Shown: positions 19,998 to 28,707, counted from the stretch's first letter. The stretch is 64,000 nucleotides of DNA from CAVSRC01 sp963750065 (GCA_963750065.1 CAVVPK010000035.1:1-64000); one strand, 5' to 3'. Notes: generated by a model not told the origin, from the letters alone. Made by a program: numbers and translations.

Positions 19998-20570
19998 TTG
20001 CCGCTCGTCGAATCCTTCATTGCCACCTATGGGCTGGCGGTCGTCTTCCTCGGCACCCTGCTCGAAGGCGAGACCATCGCCATCATGGCGGGATTCCTGG
20101 CCCATCAGGGGGCCGTCGATGGCCGGCTGGCGCTGCTTGCGGCCTTTCTCGGGGCTCTGGCCAGCGACCAGACGCTCTTCCTCGTCGGCCGTCGCTTCGC
20201 CGACCATCCCATGGTCATGCGCCAGCGCAAACGGCCGCTTTTCGCCAAGGCGCTGGCCAAGGTGGAGGCCAGCGCGACGGTCTATATCCTGATCTTCCGC
20301 TTCCTCTATGGGCTCAGGACCGTCAGCCCGCTGGCCATCGGCGTGTCCAACGTCTCCATGCGCAAGTTCGCCATCCTCAATGCCATTGCCGCCTTCATCT
20401 GGGCGGCCACCATGGTCGGCCTCGGTTTCGCCTTCGGGCGCACGATCGAGGCGGCGCTCGGCCACTTCCACACATCGAGCACATGTCTCATCGCCATGAT
20501 TGCCGTCGGCATCGTCTCCACGGCCGGGCTCACCTGGCTGCACCGGCGCTTCATCCGCCGGCAGAGGTGA
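19998..20570 (+). CDS. DedA-family membrane protein
   Basis: A 190-residue inner-membrane protein of the DedA/SNARE-associated family, thought to move lipids or support membrane homeostasis. Visible marks are FLGTLLEGETIAIMAGFLAH near the N-terminus (Glu residues in the first membrane loop), DQTLFLVGRRFA, and the conserved RFLYGLRTVSPLAIG. The frame is open from 19893. I place the start at TTG 19998 because GGAGG is 7 nt upstream and homologous proteins begin there. Confidence 0.88.
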   Translation: MPLVESFIATYGLAVVFLGTLLEGETIAIMAGFLAHQGAVDGRLALLAAFLGALASDQTLFLVGRRFADHPMVMRQRKRPLFAKALAKVEASATVYILIFRFLYGLRTVSPLAIGVSNVSMRKFAILNAIAAFIWAATMVGLGFAFGRTIEAALGHFHTSSTCLIAMIAVGIVSTAGLTWLHRRFIRRQR

Positions 20571-20587
20571 GCGGCAGGGGTGAGCGG

Positions 20588-21199
20588 TCAGCGGGCGATG
20601 ATGGCGGCGGCGGCGCCGGCCATGACCGAGCCGGCGATGCGGTCGAGCACCTTGCGCCGTCCGGGCGTCGCCAGAAACGTGCGGGCGCGCCCGGCGAGCG
20701 CCGCATAGGTACCCATGACCAGCGTCAGCACGATGGCGACGATGCCGATCATCGCAAGATATTCGGCCGGCCCCACGGTGCGCAGGTCGATCAGCGCCGG
20801 CAGCAAAGCCAGGTAAAAGACCATCACCTTGGGATTGCCGAGCGTGATCGACAGGCCGGCAAGAAAGACCTGCACGGCCGAGCCGCGCGGCCGCTCGGCG
20901 GCTTCGAGATGGTCCGGCCGGCTCCGCCACAGGCGGATGGCGAGGTAGATGAGATAGGCCGCGCCCAGCCAGCGCACGACGACAAACACCTCGCCGAAGG
21001 TGGTGGCGAGCGCCGCCAGGCCGCCGATGGCGGCGGAAATGTAGATGATGTCGCCAAGGATCAGGCCGCCGAGGATCGGCAGCGTGCGGCGAAAGCCGGT
21101 CGAGAGCGCGCGCGCCACCACGGCGGCCACGCCCGGACCGGGGCTTGCCACGGCGATGGTCAACGCCACCGCAAAGGTGATGAGATGGGCGAGGTTCAT
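20588..21199 (-). CDS. LysE-family translocator
   Basis: A 203-residue membrane protein of the LysE/RhtB amino-acid exporter family. It shows the N-terminal VASPGPGVAAVVARAL signature (residues 18-33), GLILGD near 47, and NPKVMVFYLALLP around 125. About six membrane segments are expected. It starts 23 bp after the natural recF stop on the same strand. Because recF is frameshifted, a continuous open frame now runs from recF into this gene, but the LysE start is intact. The exported compound is unknown. Confidence 0.9.
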   Translation of the reverse strand: MNLAHLITFAVALTIAVASPGPGVAAVVARALSTGFRRTLPILGGLILGDIIYISAAIGGLAALATTFGEVFVVVRWLGAAYLIYLAIRLWRSRPDHLEAAERPRGSAVQVFLAGLSITLGNPKVMVFYLALLPALIDLRTVGPAEYLAMIGIVAIVLTLVMGTYAALAGRARTFLATPGRRKVLDRIAGSVMAGAAAAIIAR

Positions 21200-21222
21200 G
21201 GGGTCTGGCTTATCGCCGATTG

Positions 21223-22411
21223 TCACGCCGGGGAAGGGACGACCCGGCCTTCGGCGACGGCAAGATGCTGCACCCGCTCGCCGAACGGAGCGAAGACGGC
21301 CGCGTCGGTGCCGGTCATGAAGGCCTGGCAGCCGAGATCGTCGAGGACTGCGAACAGCGCTTGCGCGCCGCTCCGCATCGAGATGGGCGGCGATCTCGTC
21401 GAGCAGCACCAGCGGTGTCTCGCCGGAAAGCCGCGCCGCCAGCCGCGCCTGGGCGAGCACCAGGCCGATCAGCAGGGCCTTCTGCTCGCCGGTCGAGCAG
21501 GTTTCGGCGGCCGCCTGCTTGGGGGCGTGGCGGACGCGGAGGTCGGAGAGGTGGGGCCCGGAGAGCGTCCGCCCGGCACCGGCATCGCGCAGCCGTTCGC
21601 CGGCAAGCTCGGCGGCATAGATCTCCTCCACGGCGCTCGCCTTGTGGCCGTCGAGCAGGTGTTCCAGCGTGCCTTCCAGAACGATTTCCGCCGCCGGGAA
21701 GGGAGCCGCCACGTCGCCTTCCGCAATCAGGGCGACGGCGAGGCCCGCCCATTCGCGCCGCGCCGCGGCAATTGCGACGGCGAGTTCCGCCATCTCGCGC
21801 TCGATCGCATCCAGCCAGCGCGTGTCCGGAGACGGCTCGCTGAGCAGGCGGTTGCGCCCGCGCATCGCCTTTTCGAAGGCGTTGACGCGGCTGCCGTGGC
21901 CGCGGTCGATGGCCAGCACCGCCCGGTCGAGGAAGCGCCGCCGGTCGGAAGCCGGTCCGGTGAACAGCCCGTCCATGGCCGGCGTCAGCCAGATCACGCG
22001 CAGGTGGTCGAGCAGCGCATCGGGTGAGCGCGCCGGCGCCCGGTTGACCCTGACCGAGCGGCGGCTCTCCGGTCCCTCCGGTGCCATGGCGACGCCGGTG
22101 CCGAGTTCGACCGCGCCGGCGGCATTCTCCACCGTCGCCGCCACCGCCCAGGTGCCGTCTCCGGGCTGCTGTGCCACCGCGTCGAGCCGTGCGCGGCGCA
22201 AGCCCCGTCCCGGCGACAGGAAGGATACGGCTTCGAGCAGGTTGGTCTTGCCGGCGCCGTTCGGTCCGGTCAGCACCACCGGCCGCCCGTCGAGCGCCAG
22301 CGACAGGGCGGCATAGTTGCGGAAGCGCGTCAGCTTCAACGCGCTCAGCGCTGCGCGCCGAGGGGAGGCGCGGCTGGCGGAATCCGGCGTGACATTGTTC
22401 GCTGCGTCCAA
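21223..22411 (-). pseudogene. recF: recF with a frameshift near the 3' end
   Basis: RecF is the SMC-like ATPase that helps load RecA at gaps. The gene starts at TTG 22411 with GAGG 6 nt upstream. Walker A TGPNGAGKTNLLEA and Walker B VLLDEIAAHLDAERR are intact. After DAERR (about 21366) the frame is lost. Natural RecF sequence resumes one base shifted (ALFAVLDDLGCQAFMTGTDA...) and ends at the TGA at 21223-21225. One extra base near 21360-21366 explains it. Uninterrupted translation would replace the last 47 or so residues and read on into lysE. This may be an assembly error or a genuine mutation; recF is not essential, so either is possible. Confidence 0.85.
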
Positions 22412-22603
22412 GGCACCTCACTCTGCCGGCGGCTGCGAGCCACGGCCCGAGAGGCGGCGTCCGTAACGGGCTGCGGCAACCGATCCTCGCTGCGGTCGCA
22501 ATTTCGGCGATTTGAGCGCGACATTTGCAGCACGGACCGACGATGGGCAAGTGCCGAGGGCATCGCGCTATCTTGTGGGGAGGGCCAGGGCGGCGCGCGA
22601 GCG

Positions 22604-23245
22604 ATGTTTGAAGAGGCGGTTCCCCAGAGATGGCCGGCCGAAACGGCATGGAGCCTGGCGGCCTCGTTCCTGCTCCACGGTCTTCTGGCGGTGGCGGTCG
22701 TCACGGCATGGAGCGCCGCGCCGCCGTCCGTGCCGTTCGACGAGGTCATTCCGGTCAATCTGCTGATCGGGGCTTGGCCCGAGGTGGCCCCGACGCTTGG
22801 GCCCCCCGAGACAGCGCGTCTGGAACCGCCGCCGACAACGTCGCCTGACACGGCCAAGCCGCTGATGCATGCCACGACGATCCTCTCCGGCCGGGCGCTT
22901 GCCGAACCACGCAACCGGCAGGCGCGCGCCGACCTGCCCAAGCTCAACGCCGTCGAACGGATGGTGCAGCTCTGCAATATCGAAGCGCTGGAACAGGTGG
23001 CGCGCGTGCGCAGCGATTTCTTTCCGGAGACGGTCAGCGCCTATGCGACCGGTGGGCTGGCGATCGGACCGGATACGGTCGAGGCCGAGGGCGCCGCCAT
23101 CCGCAGCGGCGACGACTGGTACAGCCTCAGATATCGCTGCCGTCTGGCCCCCGGCCATGGTGCCGTCATTGCTTTCGACTTCCTTGCCGGCGACCGGCTG
23201 GCGCCGGCACGCGTCGAGGCGCTTGGCCTGCCGATCGGAAAATGA
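22604..23245 (+). CDS. DUF930-domain protein
   Basis: A 213-residue protein. The first 80 residues hold a hydrophobic segment (about 16-36) and a Pro-rich linker. Residues 90-213 form a DUF930 domain: GRALAEPRNRQAR, ERMVQLCNIEALEQV, and WYSLRYRCRLAPGH. The conserved Cys pair (in LCNI and RCRL) is present. DUF930 proteins are small, envelope-associated proteins of Hyphomicrobiales without assigned function. The membrane anchor followed by a Pro linker suggests a periplasmic domain. It is divergent from recF by about 190 bp. Confidence 0.85.
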   Translation: MFEEAVPQRWPAETAWSLAASFLLHGLLAVAVVTAWSAAPPSVPFDEVIPVNLLIGAWPEVAPTLGPPETARLEPPPTTSPDTAKPLMHATTILSGRALAEPRNRQARADLPKLNAVERMVQLCNIEALEQVARVRSDFFPETVSAYATGGLAIGPDTVEAEGAAIRSGDDWYSLRYRCRLAPGHGAVIAFDFLAGDRLAPARVEALGLPIGK

Positions 23246-23302
23246 CGGTACTCTTGCGGGGAATCGCGACGCAGCCCATATTGGAGCTCCCATCAACAAA
23301 CG

Positions 23303-23318
23303 AAAGGAGGTGATCCAG
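23303..23318 (+). promoter_or_regulatory. Extreme Shine-Dalgarno sequence
   Basis: AAAGGAGGTGATCCAG is complementary to the 3' end of 16S rRNA over sixteen bases, far beyond a normal ribosome binding site. Its last base is the first of the GTG that opens a 24-codon frame; the GGAGG core is 7 nt before that GTG. Confidence 0.75.
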
Positions 23319-23392
23319 TGTCTCATTGTCATACGCCGCGTGCGGCGGACCGGACCTGGAATCTCGCCTCTTGCGAGGTTTGCGCCTCCTAG
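23318..23392 (+). CDS. 24-residue small ORF or leader peptide
   Basis: A very short frame starting at GTG and ending at TAG. Its product begins MSHCHTPR and ends ASCEVCAS, with a Cys-His-rich composition: His3, Cys4, His5, and CxxC at the end. The ribosome binding site is as strong as one can be. A perfect 11-bp hairpin follows 44 bp later. Together these suggest a deliberately translated peptide, either a small Cys protein or a leader peptide controlling the downstream DUF1858 gene. I do not know its function. It is a candidate, not an established gene. Confidence 0.5.
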   Translation: MSHCHTPRAADRTWNLASCEVCAS

Positions 23393-23435
23393 GCGTTTGA
23401 AGGTCTTCGATCCGCGCCAATGCGGACGGACAATG

Positions 23436-23462
23436 GAAGGGCCGCCCACAAGGCGGCCCTTC
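23436..23462 (+). terminator. Strong hairpin, possible terminator or attenuator
   Basis: GAAGGGCCGCC (23436-23446) and GGCGGCCCTTC (23452-23462) form a perfect 11-bp stem around a 5-nt CACAA loop. No T run follows on the plus strand, so factor-independent termination is uncertain. Its place between the 24-codon frame and the DUF1858 gene makes attenuation or 3'-end protection of a small transcript possible. Confidence 0.5.
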
Positions 23463-23558
23463 GCATGTCCGGGCTCCACCGGCGCCGCAGCGGGAATCGC
23501 CCCGTTCCTTGTCGTGCGTCAAAGAAGGCCGGTCTCGACGGCGGCTACAGTCGCACCC

Positions 23559-23819
23559 ATGACAAGCCCGACACGAGCGGCCGAGCCGCATCAGCAGACC
23601 CCGGTCTGCACGATCATGAAGCTGTGGCCGGAGACGATCCGGCTGTTCCTGGCCCGCCGGATGGCCTGCGTCGGCTGCCCGGTGGGCGGGCTGCACACGC
23701 TGGAAGAGGCGTGCGCCGAGCACAAGGTGGCGCTCGATCCGCTGCTCAGCGAGATTACGCAGATCACTCGGACGACGCGGGCCCGCTTCCCGGAACGGAG
23801 CCTCCTTCCGCAAGCATGA
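23559..23819 (+). CDS. DUF1858-domain protein
   Basis: An 86-residue protein with the DUF1858 pattern: IMKLWPETIRLFLARRMACVGCPVGGLHTLEEAC, shown here as the region of residues 19-52 with the CxxC motif CVGC. Such proteins occur with nitrogen-oxide and hybrid-cluster functions and may bind a metal or Fe-S cluster. The 3' end overlaps the convergent crp-type gene by 56 bp. That gene precedes nirK in the opposite direction, so this one probably belongs to the nitrogen-oxide response. Confidence 0.82.
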   Translation: MTSPTRAAEPHQQTPVCTIMKLWPETIRLFLARRMACVGCPVGGLHTLEEACAEHKVALDPLLSEITQITRTTRARFPERSLLPQA

Positions 23820-24492
23820 ACAGCCGATGGGCGTCCTTGACCGTGACCCGCTTGCGGCCGAGCGCGACCAGCCCCTTCTGCTGCCAGCCGCTCATCACGC
23901 GGCTCACCGTGTGCAAGGTCGTACCGGACATCTCGGCGATGTCCTCGCGCGTCACCGGAAAATCGATCTCGATGCCCTTGGGTGTCTTGCGGCCGGCCTG
24001 GTTGACCAGCCGCAGGATGGCATGCGCGATGCGCCGCTCGACTTCTTCGGTGGATAGCTCGCGGATGCGGCTGTTCGCATCCTGCAGGCGCGCGCCGACC
24101 GTTTGCATCGCGCCCACGGCAAAAGCCGGATTGCGCCCGATGAAGGCGTCCCACTGGCTCGCTGGCCAGACCAGCGCCAAGCTCTCCACCACGGCCACGG
24201 CGGTCCCTGGATAGTCCGCTCTGCGCACGGCCCGGGCGATGCCGAACAGGTCGCCCGGATTGATGTGACGAACGACGATCTGCTGGCCGTCGGGCGCGCT
24301 CTGCTGAACCTTCAGGCGGCCGTGCAGAAGCAGGAAGAATTCCTTCGCGACGGCGCCCTGGCGGAAGGCGATCGCCCCCTCGGCGAGGCGCCGCGGGCTG
24401 GCCAGCGCCAGCACTGCATCGACGTCCTCGGCCGGGACGCCCTTGAATATCGCGAAATCGCTGACGACCGAACGGTCGATCGACGGGGCCAT
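23764..24492 (-). CDS. Crp/Fnr-family transcriptional regulator (NnrR/DNR-like)
   Basis: A 242-residue regulator with an N-terminal cyclic-nucleotide-type effector domain (residues 12-125, including GRLKVQQ and the VVRHINPGDLFG loop), a dimer helix, and a C-terminal winged helix (TREDIAEMSGTTLHTVSRVM, about residues 178-197). There are no Cys residues for an Fe-S cluster, so it is not a true FNR. Cluster-free relatives such as NnrR and DNR respond to NO through haem. It is divergent from nirK, and a TTG-N8-CAA palindrome lies between them. It probably activates nirK and may regulate itself. Confidence 0.87.
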   Translation of the reverse strand: MAPSIDRSVVSDFAIFKGVPAEDVDAVLALASPRRLAEGAIAFRQGAVAKEFFLLLHGRLKVQQSAPDGQQIVVRHINPGDLFGIARAVRRADYPGTAVAVVESLALVWPASQWDAFIGRNPAFAVGAMQTVGARLQDANSRIRELSTEEVERRIAHAILRLVNQAGRKTPKGIEIDFPVTREDIAEMSGTTLHTVSRVMSGWQQKGLVALGRKRVTVKDAHRLFMLAEGGSVPGSGPASSE

Positions 24493-24541
24493 AGGTCAAG
24501 TCTTCGTCTGCGGTTGAAGGCGGCCAGGCATTCTCATCGCT

Positions 24542-24559
24542 CTTTGTTGGCGCACAAAG
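24542..24559. promoter_or_regulatory. FNR/NnrR-type operator before nirK
   Basis: CTTTGT (24542-24547) and ACAAAG (24554-24559) are perfect inverses and contain TTG-N8-CAA, the spacing of FNR/DNR/NnrR boxes. It lies 62 bp before the nirK ATG and 50 bp before the divergent regulator start, so one site could serve both promoters. Confidence 0.65.
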
Positions 24560-24621
24560 AAGAACGCGGCCGGCGGGAGCATGGTCCGCCCATAAAACAC
24601 ACCAGCACGAGGATTGGAACC

Positions 24622-25725
24622 ATGCTTACCCGTCGTCAGGCGCTGATCGGCACGACCCTCACGGCGCTTGTCGCCGCCAGTCGGACGCCGGTCCTCGCCG
24701 CAGCCAGCGCCGAAGATGCTGCCGGTCTCGAACACGTCAGGATCGAGTTGGCGAAGCCGCCGCTTGTCCATGCCCACGAGCAGGCAACCAAGGCCGCGCC
24801 GAGGGTGATCGAGTTCACCATGCACGTCGTCGAGAAGGAGATCGTCGTCGACGATGCCGGCACCAAGATGTGGTCCATGGCCTACAACGGCTGGCTGCCC
24901 GGCCCGCTGATGGTCGTGCACGAGGGCGACTACCTGCAGCTCACCCTGGTCAACCCGGCCGAGAACGAGATGCCGCACAACATCGACTTCCACGCCTCCA
25001 CGGGTGCACTCGGCGGCGGCGGGCTGACGCTCATCTATCCCGGCCAGCAGGTGACGCTGCGCTTCAAGGCTTTCCGCCCCGGCGTCTTCGTCTATCACTG
25101 CGCCCCTCCCGGCATGATCCCGTGGCACGTGACCTCCGGCATGAACGGAGCGGTGATGGTGCTGCCGCGCGATGGCCTCAAGGACGGCAAAGGCAAGCCG
25201 CTCCACTACGACAAGATCTTCTACGTCGGCGAGAGCGACTTCTACATCCCGCGCGATGCGGACGGGAACTACAAGACTTATGAAAGCCTCGGCGACTCCT
25301 ATGCCGATACCACCGACGTAATGCGCGGGCTGATCCCCACCCATGTCGTCTTCGAGGGCAAGGTCAATTCCCTCACCGGCGATAACGCGATGCAGGCGAA
25401 TGTCGGCGAGACGGTGCTCATCATCCACTCCCAGGCCAACCGCGATACCCGCCCGCATCTGATCGGCGGCCACGGCGATTACGTCTGGGATCTCGGCAAG
25501 TTCACCAACGCGCCGCTGGAGGGGCTGGAGACGTGGTTCGTCCCCGGCGGCTCCGCCACTGCGGCCATGTACACCTTCCGCCAGCCGGGCATCTATGCCT
25601 ACGTCAACCACAATCTGATCGAGGCGGCCGAGCTCGGCGCCACCGCTCACTTCAAGGTCGAGGGCAAGTGGAACGACGACCTGATGACCCAGGTCAGTGC
25701 CCCCGGCCCGATCGTTGCCAACTGA
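24622..25725 (+). CDS. nirK: Copper-containing nitrite reductase
   Basis: A 367-residue periplasmic enzyme that reduces nitrite to nitric oxide. It has a twin-arginine signal (LTRRQALIG at 2-10, processing near VLAAASA). All copper ligands are present with a constant offset of 24 from the Alcaligenes enzyme: type 1 His119, Cys160, His169, Met174; type 2 His124, His159, His330; catalytic Asp122 and His279. It is therefore probably active. ATG at 24622. Expression is likely driven from the FNR/NnrR-type site upstream. nirV follows 62 bp later. Confidence 0.97.
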   Translation: MLTRRQALIGTTLTALVAASRTPVLAAASAEDAAGLEHVRIELAKPPLVHAHEQATKAAPRVIEFTMHVVEKEIVVDDAGTKMWSMAYNGWLPGPLMVVHEGDYLQLTLVNPAENEMPHNIDFHASTGALGGGGLTLIYPGQQVTLRFKAFRPGVFVYHCAPPGMIPWHVTSGMNGAVMVLPRDGLKDGKGKPLHYDKIFYVGESDFYIPRDADGNYKTYESLGDSYADTTDVMRGLIPTHVVFEGKVNSLTGDNAMQANVGETVLIIHSQANRDTRPHLIGGHGDYVWDLGKFTNAPLEGLETWFVPGGSATAAMYTFRQPGIYAYVNHNLIEAAELGATAHFKVEGKWNDDLMTQVSAPGPIVAN

Positions 25726-25787
25726 GGCAGACGCGACGGCGGTCCGTTCCGGCAGTGGAGCGGACCGCCGCCAATCCGGTCGATGTG

Positions 25788-26651
25788 ATGTCCGAGCCCA
25801 TCAAGACATTCGTTGTCGCCGGCCTCGCCGCGCTGGGGCTCGCTGCGGGCCTCGCTCTCCCACCGCGCTCCGCCGGCGATCCGACCGACCTGGTGATCCT
25901 GCCGGCGGCGAGCTTCGATTACCGCGTCGCCGGCCAGTTCCTGCGCGACGGCCAGCCGGTTAACCCGCCGCTGGAGAAGGTGACGTTCCACCGGCCGGTG
26001 GCGATCATGAAGAACAACGTCAGCCTCGCCGATTACCAGCGCTGCGTCGCCGCGCGGGCCTGCAAACCCGTCGACGCCGGCCTGCCGAAGAACGCTGACG
26101 TCGTCCCCGCCGTCGGTGTGAGCTGGTACGACGCGGTCGCCTATGCCGCCTGGCTGAGCCGCGAGACGGGTCACCACTATCGCCTGCCGACCGACAGCGA
26201 ATGGGCTTATGCCGCGGCCAACCTGTTTCACGACAACACCGTCGTCGAAGATGGCGATGCCGCCAACCCAGCCCAGCGCTGGTTGGCGATCTATGCGAGG
26301 ACGGCGGCCAGCGAACGGTCCATTGACAGCCGTCCGCAGCCCTTCGGCACTTTTGGGCTCAATGAGAATGGCCTCGCCGATGTCGCCGGAAACATCTGGA
26401 ACTGGACGTCGAGCTGCTACGTCAGCCACTCCGCCGACAGCAGTGGATCAAACAACGAAATGGCGAGCTGTGGCGTGCGCGTCGTCGAGGGCGCCCACCG
26501 CACCTACCTCACCGATTTCGTCCGCGATCCCAAGGGCGGCGCCTGCTCGGTCGGTACGCCGCCGAACAATCTCGGCATCCGCCTGGTGCGCGATGACGAC
26601 GACGGTATCGTCGCCCGTCTTGCAGGAATTCTTCAAGCCTTCGCCAGCTAA
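25788..26651 (+). CDS. nirV: NirV, formylglycine-generating-enzyme-like protein
   Basis: A 287-residue protein with an N-terminal signal or anchor (residues 8-24) and an FGE-sulfatase (SUMF1) domain. Marks are PAVGVSWYDAVAYAAWLS, RLPTDSEWAYAA, FGLNENGLADVAGNIWNWTSSCY, and PPNNLGIRLVRD at the end. The gene pair nirK-nirV is well known, but the role of NirV remains unclear. The catalytic Cys pair of true FGE is not evident; CYVS and a CGVR motif are present instead. A GTG one codon before the ATG is an alternative start. Confidence 0.88.
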   Translation: MSEPIKTFVVAGLAALGLAAGLALPPRSAGDPTDLVILPAASFDYRVAGQFLRDGQPVNPPLEKVTFHRPVAIMKNNVSLADYQRCVAARACKPVDAGLPKNADVVPAVGVSWYDAVAYAAWLSRETGHHYRLPTDSEWAYAAANLFHDNTVVEDGDAANPAQRWLAIYARTAASERSIDSRPQPFGTFGLNENGLADVAGNIWNWTSSCYVSHSADSSGSNNEMASCGVRVVEGAHRTYLTDFVRDPKGGACSVGTPPNNLGIRLVRDDDDGIVARLAGILQAFAS

Positions 26652-26736
26652 CCGTCGCGTGAGATGAACACCTATCGGTGAGTCGCGTCGTTTCGCCGCC
26701 TATGCCAAGATCGCCCCTGCGTGAGGAGGGGAAGCC

Positions 26737-28689
26737 ATGGCGCAAGACGAACCGAAGATCCGTATCGAGACGCGCGAGGAGCTGATCTATCTGCTCGCCG
26801 AGGCCTCGGCCATCGAGCACAACCTCATGTGCTGCTACCTCTACGCCGCCTGGAGCCTCAAGCGCGGCGAGCGCGACGGCCTGACGGCCGATCAGGCGGC
26901 GGCGGTCAAGCGCTGGCGCCATGCGATCACCTCGGTCGCCGTCGAGGAGATGACCCATCTGACACTGGCCTCGAACCTGCTGGTGGCGATCGGCGCCGGG
27001 CCGCACCTGTCGCGGCCGAATTTTCCGGTGCCGGCCGGCTACCATCCCTCTGGCGTCGTCGTCGAACTCGCCGGCTTCTCGCGCGCCGTGCTCGATCACT
27101 TCATCTTTCTCGAGCGGCCGGAGGGCAAGGAGCTCCGCAACTCGTCCGAATTCGTCCACCCGGCCGACTACCACCGCACCATGCCCAAGGGCCGGCTGAT
27201 GCCGAGCGCCCAGGATTACGGTACCGTCGGCCATCTCTATCGCGGCGTCCGCCACGGCATCGCCGTTCTCGCCCATCACATCGGCGAGGCGGCGCTGTTC
27301 TGCGGCGATCCGGCCTCGCAGATCGGCCCCGGCGATGCCGGACTGCCGGGCATCGGCATCGTCACCGACCTGAAGAGCGCCGAAGACGCCATCGAGACGA
27401 TCATCGAGCAGGGCGAGGGGGCGCCCAGCCACAGCGAGGACAGTCACTACAGCCGCTTCCTCAGGGTACGCGACGAATACGAAGCCTTCCTCGCTGCCGA
27501 CCCGGATTTCGCTCCCGCCTTCCCGGTGGCGCACAACCCGACCATGCGGGCTCCACTCGACCCAGTGAATCGCGTCCACGTCAACAGCCACGAGGCGGCG
27601 CCGGTCCTCGACCTTGCTAATTCCATCTACGGCCACATGCTGCGCTGCCTGGGTCAGGCCTTCGGGCGCGGCGCCGACGATGTGGAGGGCAAGCGCTTCT
27701 TCGTCAACATGGCCATCGATTTGATGGAGCACCTGCCGTCCATCGGGTCCTATCTGGCCAGCCTGCCCGCCAATCACGCCCATCCCGGCATCAATGCCGG
27801 CGTCACCTTCACCACGCTGCGCGACATGGCGCGGCTGGCGCGGGGGCCGAGCGAGAAGCGCATGATGGCCGAGCGTGTGGCCGAGATCGCCAAGCACGCG
27901 CGCCACGTCTTCCCGTCCGGTCACGAGCTTGCAGCCACCGCTGACGAACTGGACACGCTGGTTGCCCGCTTCGGCGTCGCCGATCTCAAGACCGTCGGCG
28001 CGGAACATCCACTCCCGGCCCCGGTGACGGCCGATGACCAGCCGGCCGGTGGCGGCGAATGCGAGATCGCCAGCGGACGCGACATCGACCTCAGCTTCGA
28101 TGGCGTGCGCTGCATCCATGCGCGCTACTGCGTGCTCGGCGCCCCCACCGTGTTCAAGGCCAACACGCCGGGCGAATGGATTTTTCCCGATACGATGGCA
28201 ACCGAGGCGCTGGTGCGTGTGGCGCACAATTGCCCGTCCGGCGCTATCACCTACGCCCGCAAGGACGGCGGTCCGGCGGAGGCGCCGCCGCCGGTTAACC
28301 TGATCCGCCTGCGCGAGAACGGCCCCTATGCCTTCCACGGGGCCCTTACCATCGACGGCGCCAGCGTCGGCTATCGCGCCACGCTCTGCCGCTGCGGCGC
28401 CTCGAAGAACAAGCCCTTCTGCGATGGCTCGCACAAGGCGCTTCCCTTCACCGCGACCGGCGAGCCCGACACGCGCGAGTCAGAGCCGCTGGCCGTCCGC
28501 GACGGGCCGGTGGAGATCGCCCCTGAGATCGACGGGCCGCTTCAGGTCACCGGCAATCTGGAGATCGTCAGCGGCACCGGGCGCACCGTCGACCGGGTGA
28601 CGCGGGCGCGCCTCTGCCGCTGCGGCGGCTCGCGCAACAAGCCGTTCTGCGACAACACCCACAAGCGCATCGGATTCAAGTCGGGCTGA
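26737..28689 (+). CDS. Ferritin-like protein with divergent 4Fe-4S and two CDGSH domains
   Basis: A 650-residue multi-domain cytoplasmic protein. Residues 10-240 are a ferritin-like (VioB-type) domain with SAIEHNL (Glu27, His28) and EEMTH (Glu70-His74) as diiron ligands. Residues 445-515 form a divergent 4Fe-4S domain (CIHARYC ... CPSGAI). Two CDGSH zinc-finger-like 2Fe-2S domains follow: CRCGASKNKPFCDGSH near 550 and CRCGGSRNKPFCDNTH near 626. In the second, Gly-Ser of the name motif is Asn-Thr, but the three Cys and one His remain. It stands downstream of nirK-nirV in the same direction, 85 bp on, so a role in iron or NO stress is plausible but unproved. Confidence 0.87.
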   Translation: MAQDEPKIRIETREELIYLLAEASAIEHNLMCCYLYAAWSLKRGERDGLTADQAAAVKRWRHAITSVAVEEMTHLTLASNLLVAIGAGPHLSRPNFPVPAGYHPSGVVVELAGFSRAVLDHFIFLERPEGKELRNSSEFVHPADYHRTMPKGRLMPSAQDYGTVGHLYRGVRHGIAVLAHHIGEAALFCGDPASQIGPGDAGLPGIGIVTDLKSAEDAIETIIEQGEGAPSHSEDSHYSRFLRVRDEYEAFLAADPDFAPAFPVAHNPTMRAPLDPVNRVHVNSHEAAPVLDLANSIYGHMLRCLGQAFGRGADDVEGKRFFVNMAIDLMEHLPSIGSYLASLPANHAHPGINAGVTFTTLRDMARLARGPSEKRMMAERVAEIAKHARHVFPSGHELAATADELDTLVARFGVADLKTVGAEHPLPAPVTADDQPAGGGECEIASGRDIDLSFDGVRCIHARYCVLGAPTVFKANTPGEWIFPDTMATEALVRVAHNCPSGAITYARKDGGPAEAPPPVNLIRLRENGPYAFHGALTIDGASVGYRATLCRCGASKNKPFCDGSHKALPFTATGEPDTRESEPLAVRDGPVEIAPEIDGPLQVTGNLEIVSGTGRTVDRVTRARLCRCGGSRNKPFCDNTHKRIGFKSG

Positions 28690-28707
28690 CGCGCGCAGCC
28701 CCGCGCA

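Noticed and set aside
20588..22411. A single 607-residue RecF-LysE fusion protein
   Set aside because: The natural RecF C-terminus is present one base out of frame with its own stop, and lysE keeps its own ATG. The fusion is a product of the frameshift.
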